Source: Azospirillum sp. B21
Lineage (GTDB): Bacteria; Pseudomonadota; Alphaproteobacteria; Azospirillales; Azospirillaceae
DNA: 64,000 nt
NCBI RefSeq assembly: GCF_008364825.1
Contig: NZ_VTTO01000002.1
Coordinates: 310,001-374,000 of the forward strand
Reading direction: 5' to 3'
The notes under the pieces were generated by a model. It did not search any database and was not told the origin of the DNA. It was given only the letters and a program-made list of their open reading frames with translations. The position numbers and the translations under genes were made by a program. Shown in pieces: positions 63,392-64,000 of the stretch. Each line of letters starts with the position of its first letter. Position 1 is the first letter of the stretch.

Positions 63392-63412
63392 TTGCAAGTC
63401 ATTCTCATTCGC
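63392..63412 (-). promoter_or_regulatory. Fur/iron-box-like site upstream of hemP
   Basis: TTGCAAGTCATTCTCATTCG and one more base resembles the iron-responsive sites of heme genes (core CATTCTCATT; on the other strand AATGAGAATGACTTGCAA). It is 88-108 nt upstream of the hemP start. The match is approximate. Confidence 0.55.
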
Positions 63413-63440
63413 TATTCCGGCTCAACCGCGGTTCCGGCCG

Positions 63441-64000
63441 TCAGCCCTTGACCGCCCGATGCACCATCCAGCGCAGGCCGACCACCAGCAGCTTGTTGTA
63501 CTCGTTGATAAGCAGGTTCGCCGTGCCCGGCCACATCCACCACTCCTCCAGATGGACGGTGGGGGCGACGACGGGATGGGGCACCAGCTCCATGTCGGGC
63601 ATCGCCATCGTCAGTTCCAGCAGGCTGCGGCGCATGTGATAGTTGGCGGTCACCAGCCGCAGCGACCGGAAACCCTGGTCGCGCATCCAGTCCGCCGTCT
63701 CATAGGCGTTGCCGATGGTGCTGTCCGCCGAATAGCCGAGCGTGATGCAGCATTCCATCTCGGTCGGGGAACGGCGGGACAGCTTCAGCAGTTCCTGCAC
63801 ATCCACCCCGTCATAGACGCCGGACACGAACAGTTTCTTCGCCCGTCCGGCGGCCAGAAGCTCCAGCCCGGTCCCCAGCCGGTTGCTGCCGCCGGTCAGC
63901 ACGACGATGGCGTCGGTCGGCCGTTCGGCATCGGCACCGGCGGGGGATGCGCGCGGCACGTCGGCGGCATACCAGACCAGCCCGCCCAGCCAGAGTACGG
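63441..64000 (-). CDS. YdcF/DUF218 family protein, 5' end outside the window
   Basis: About 186 residues visible; the N-terminus is cut by the right edge. The first visible residues, VLWLGGLVWYAADVPRASPA, are a membrane segment, so this is an inner-membrane-anchored member. The DUF218 core follows: TDAIVVLTGGSNRLGTGLEL, then KKLFVSGVYDG and NAYETADWMRDQGFRSLRLV with ANYHMRR. These proteins are involved in envelope glycan metabolism or vancomycin-type permeability (SanA/ElyC relatives). It ends 129 bases upstream of the hemP coding region, same direction. Confidence 0.88.
   Translation of the reverse strand, partial: VLWLGGLVWYAADVPRASPAGADAERPTDAIVVLTGGSNRLGTGLELLAAGRAKKLFVSGVYDGVDVQELLKLSRRSPTEMECCITLGYSADSTIGNAYETADWMRDQGFRSLRLVTANYHMRRSLLELTMAMPDMELVPHPVVAPTVHLEEWWMWPGTANLLINEYNKLLVVGLRWMVHRAVKG

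Overview
The window is about 70% GC, almost fully coding, and has the gene content of an alphaproteobacterium of the Rhodospirillales/Azospirillum type. That placement rests on a LivHMGF uptake operon with a trailing small DUF6867-like gene, many chemotaxis and RND genes, ketone-body (PHB-linked) metabolism and dense short palindromic repeats. It is an inference from gene content and composition, not from a database match. No rRNA, tRNA, CRISPR array, insertion sequence or prophage gene was recognised.

Layout. 1-5432: the end of an Ala/Lys/Pro-tailed protein, then livH-livM-livG-livF and a small membrane protein. 5811-8853: a chemoreceptor and, convergently, glutaryl-CoA dehydrogenase, separated by a long palindromic repeat. 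9112-11551: a DedA-like membrane domain fused to an ATP-grasp domain, then a DUF1345 protein. 11586-14736: a class-III PLP enzyme, an APH/hydroxylysine-kinase-like kinase and a GntR regulator, with the same TGATGCATCA palindrome in front of the kinase and in front of the regulator. 14957-24177: an MdtABC-like RND pump followed by an ECF sigma factor, a small anti-sigma-like membrane protein and a CnrX/ZraP-like periplasmic sensor. 24188-24303: a cluster of DnaA-box-like 9-mers in AT-rich DNA ahead of a ribbon-helix-helix gene. 24782-28492: trxC, a thymidine-phosphorylase-family enzyme behind an FNR-like box, and a beta-CASP nuclease. 28489-33650: a yhiI-rbbA-yhhJ-like ABC export system with two palindromic repeats read in frame as protein.

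33802-37625: phosphomannomutase, UDP-glucose dehydrogenase and GalU, which supply nucleotide sugars for surface polysaccharide. 38027-43396: a pseudouridine synthase, GNAT enzymes, an SbtA-like bicarbonate permease with a LysR regulator, and a VapBC pair. 43851-47670: O-antigen ligase, a GT9 glycosyltransferase and a GT-C membrane protein. 47915-50969: a DUF2934 protein, a 16-Cys copper-storage-like four-helix protein and ilvD.

51214-58402 is the most unusual part. It holds a cyclase-homology/AAA/TPR protein, a ribbon-helix-helix protein, a 65-residue peptide gene, a YcaO enzyme and an overlapping TfuA gene, a Crp-type regulator and a second ribbon-helix-helix protein related to the first. 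YcaO plus TfuA is the known pair for installing peptide thioamides, so this looks like a small RiPP locus with its own regulators. The product is unknown.

58471-64000: a 3-hydroxybutyrate/acetoacetate operon (permease, CoA-transferase A and B, dehydrogenase), an SRPBCC protein, copZ behind a CueR-type promoter, hemP behind an iron-box-like site, and a YdcF protein running off the right edge.
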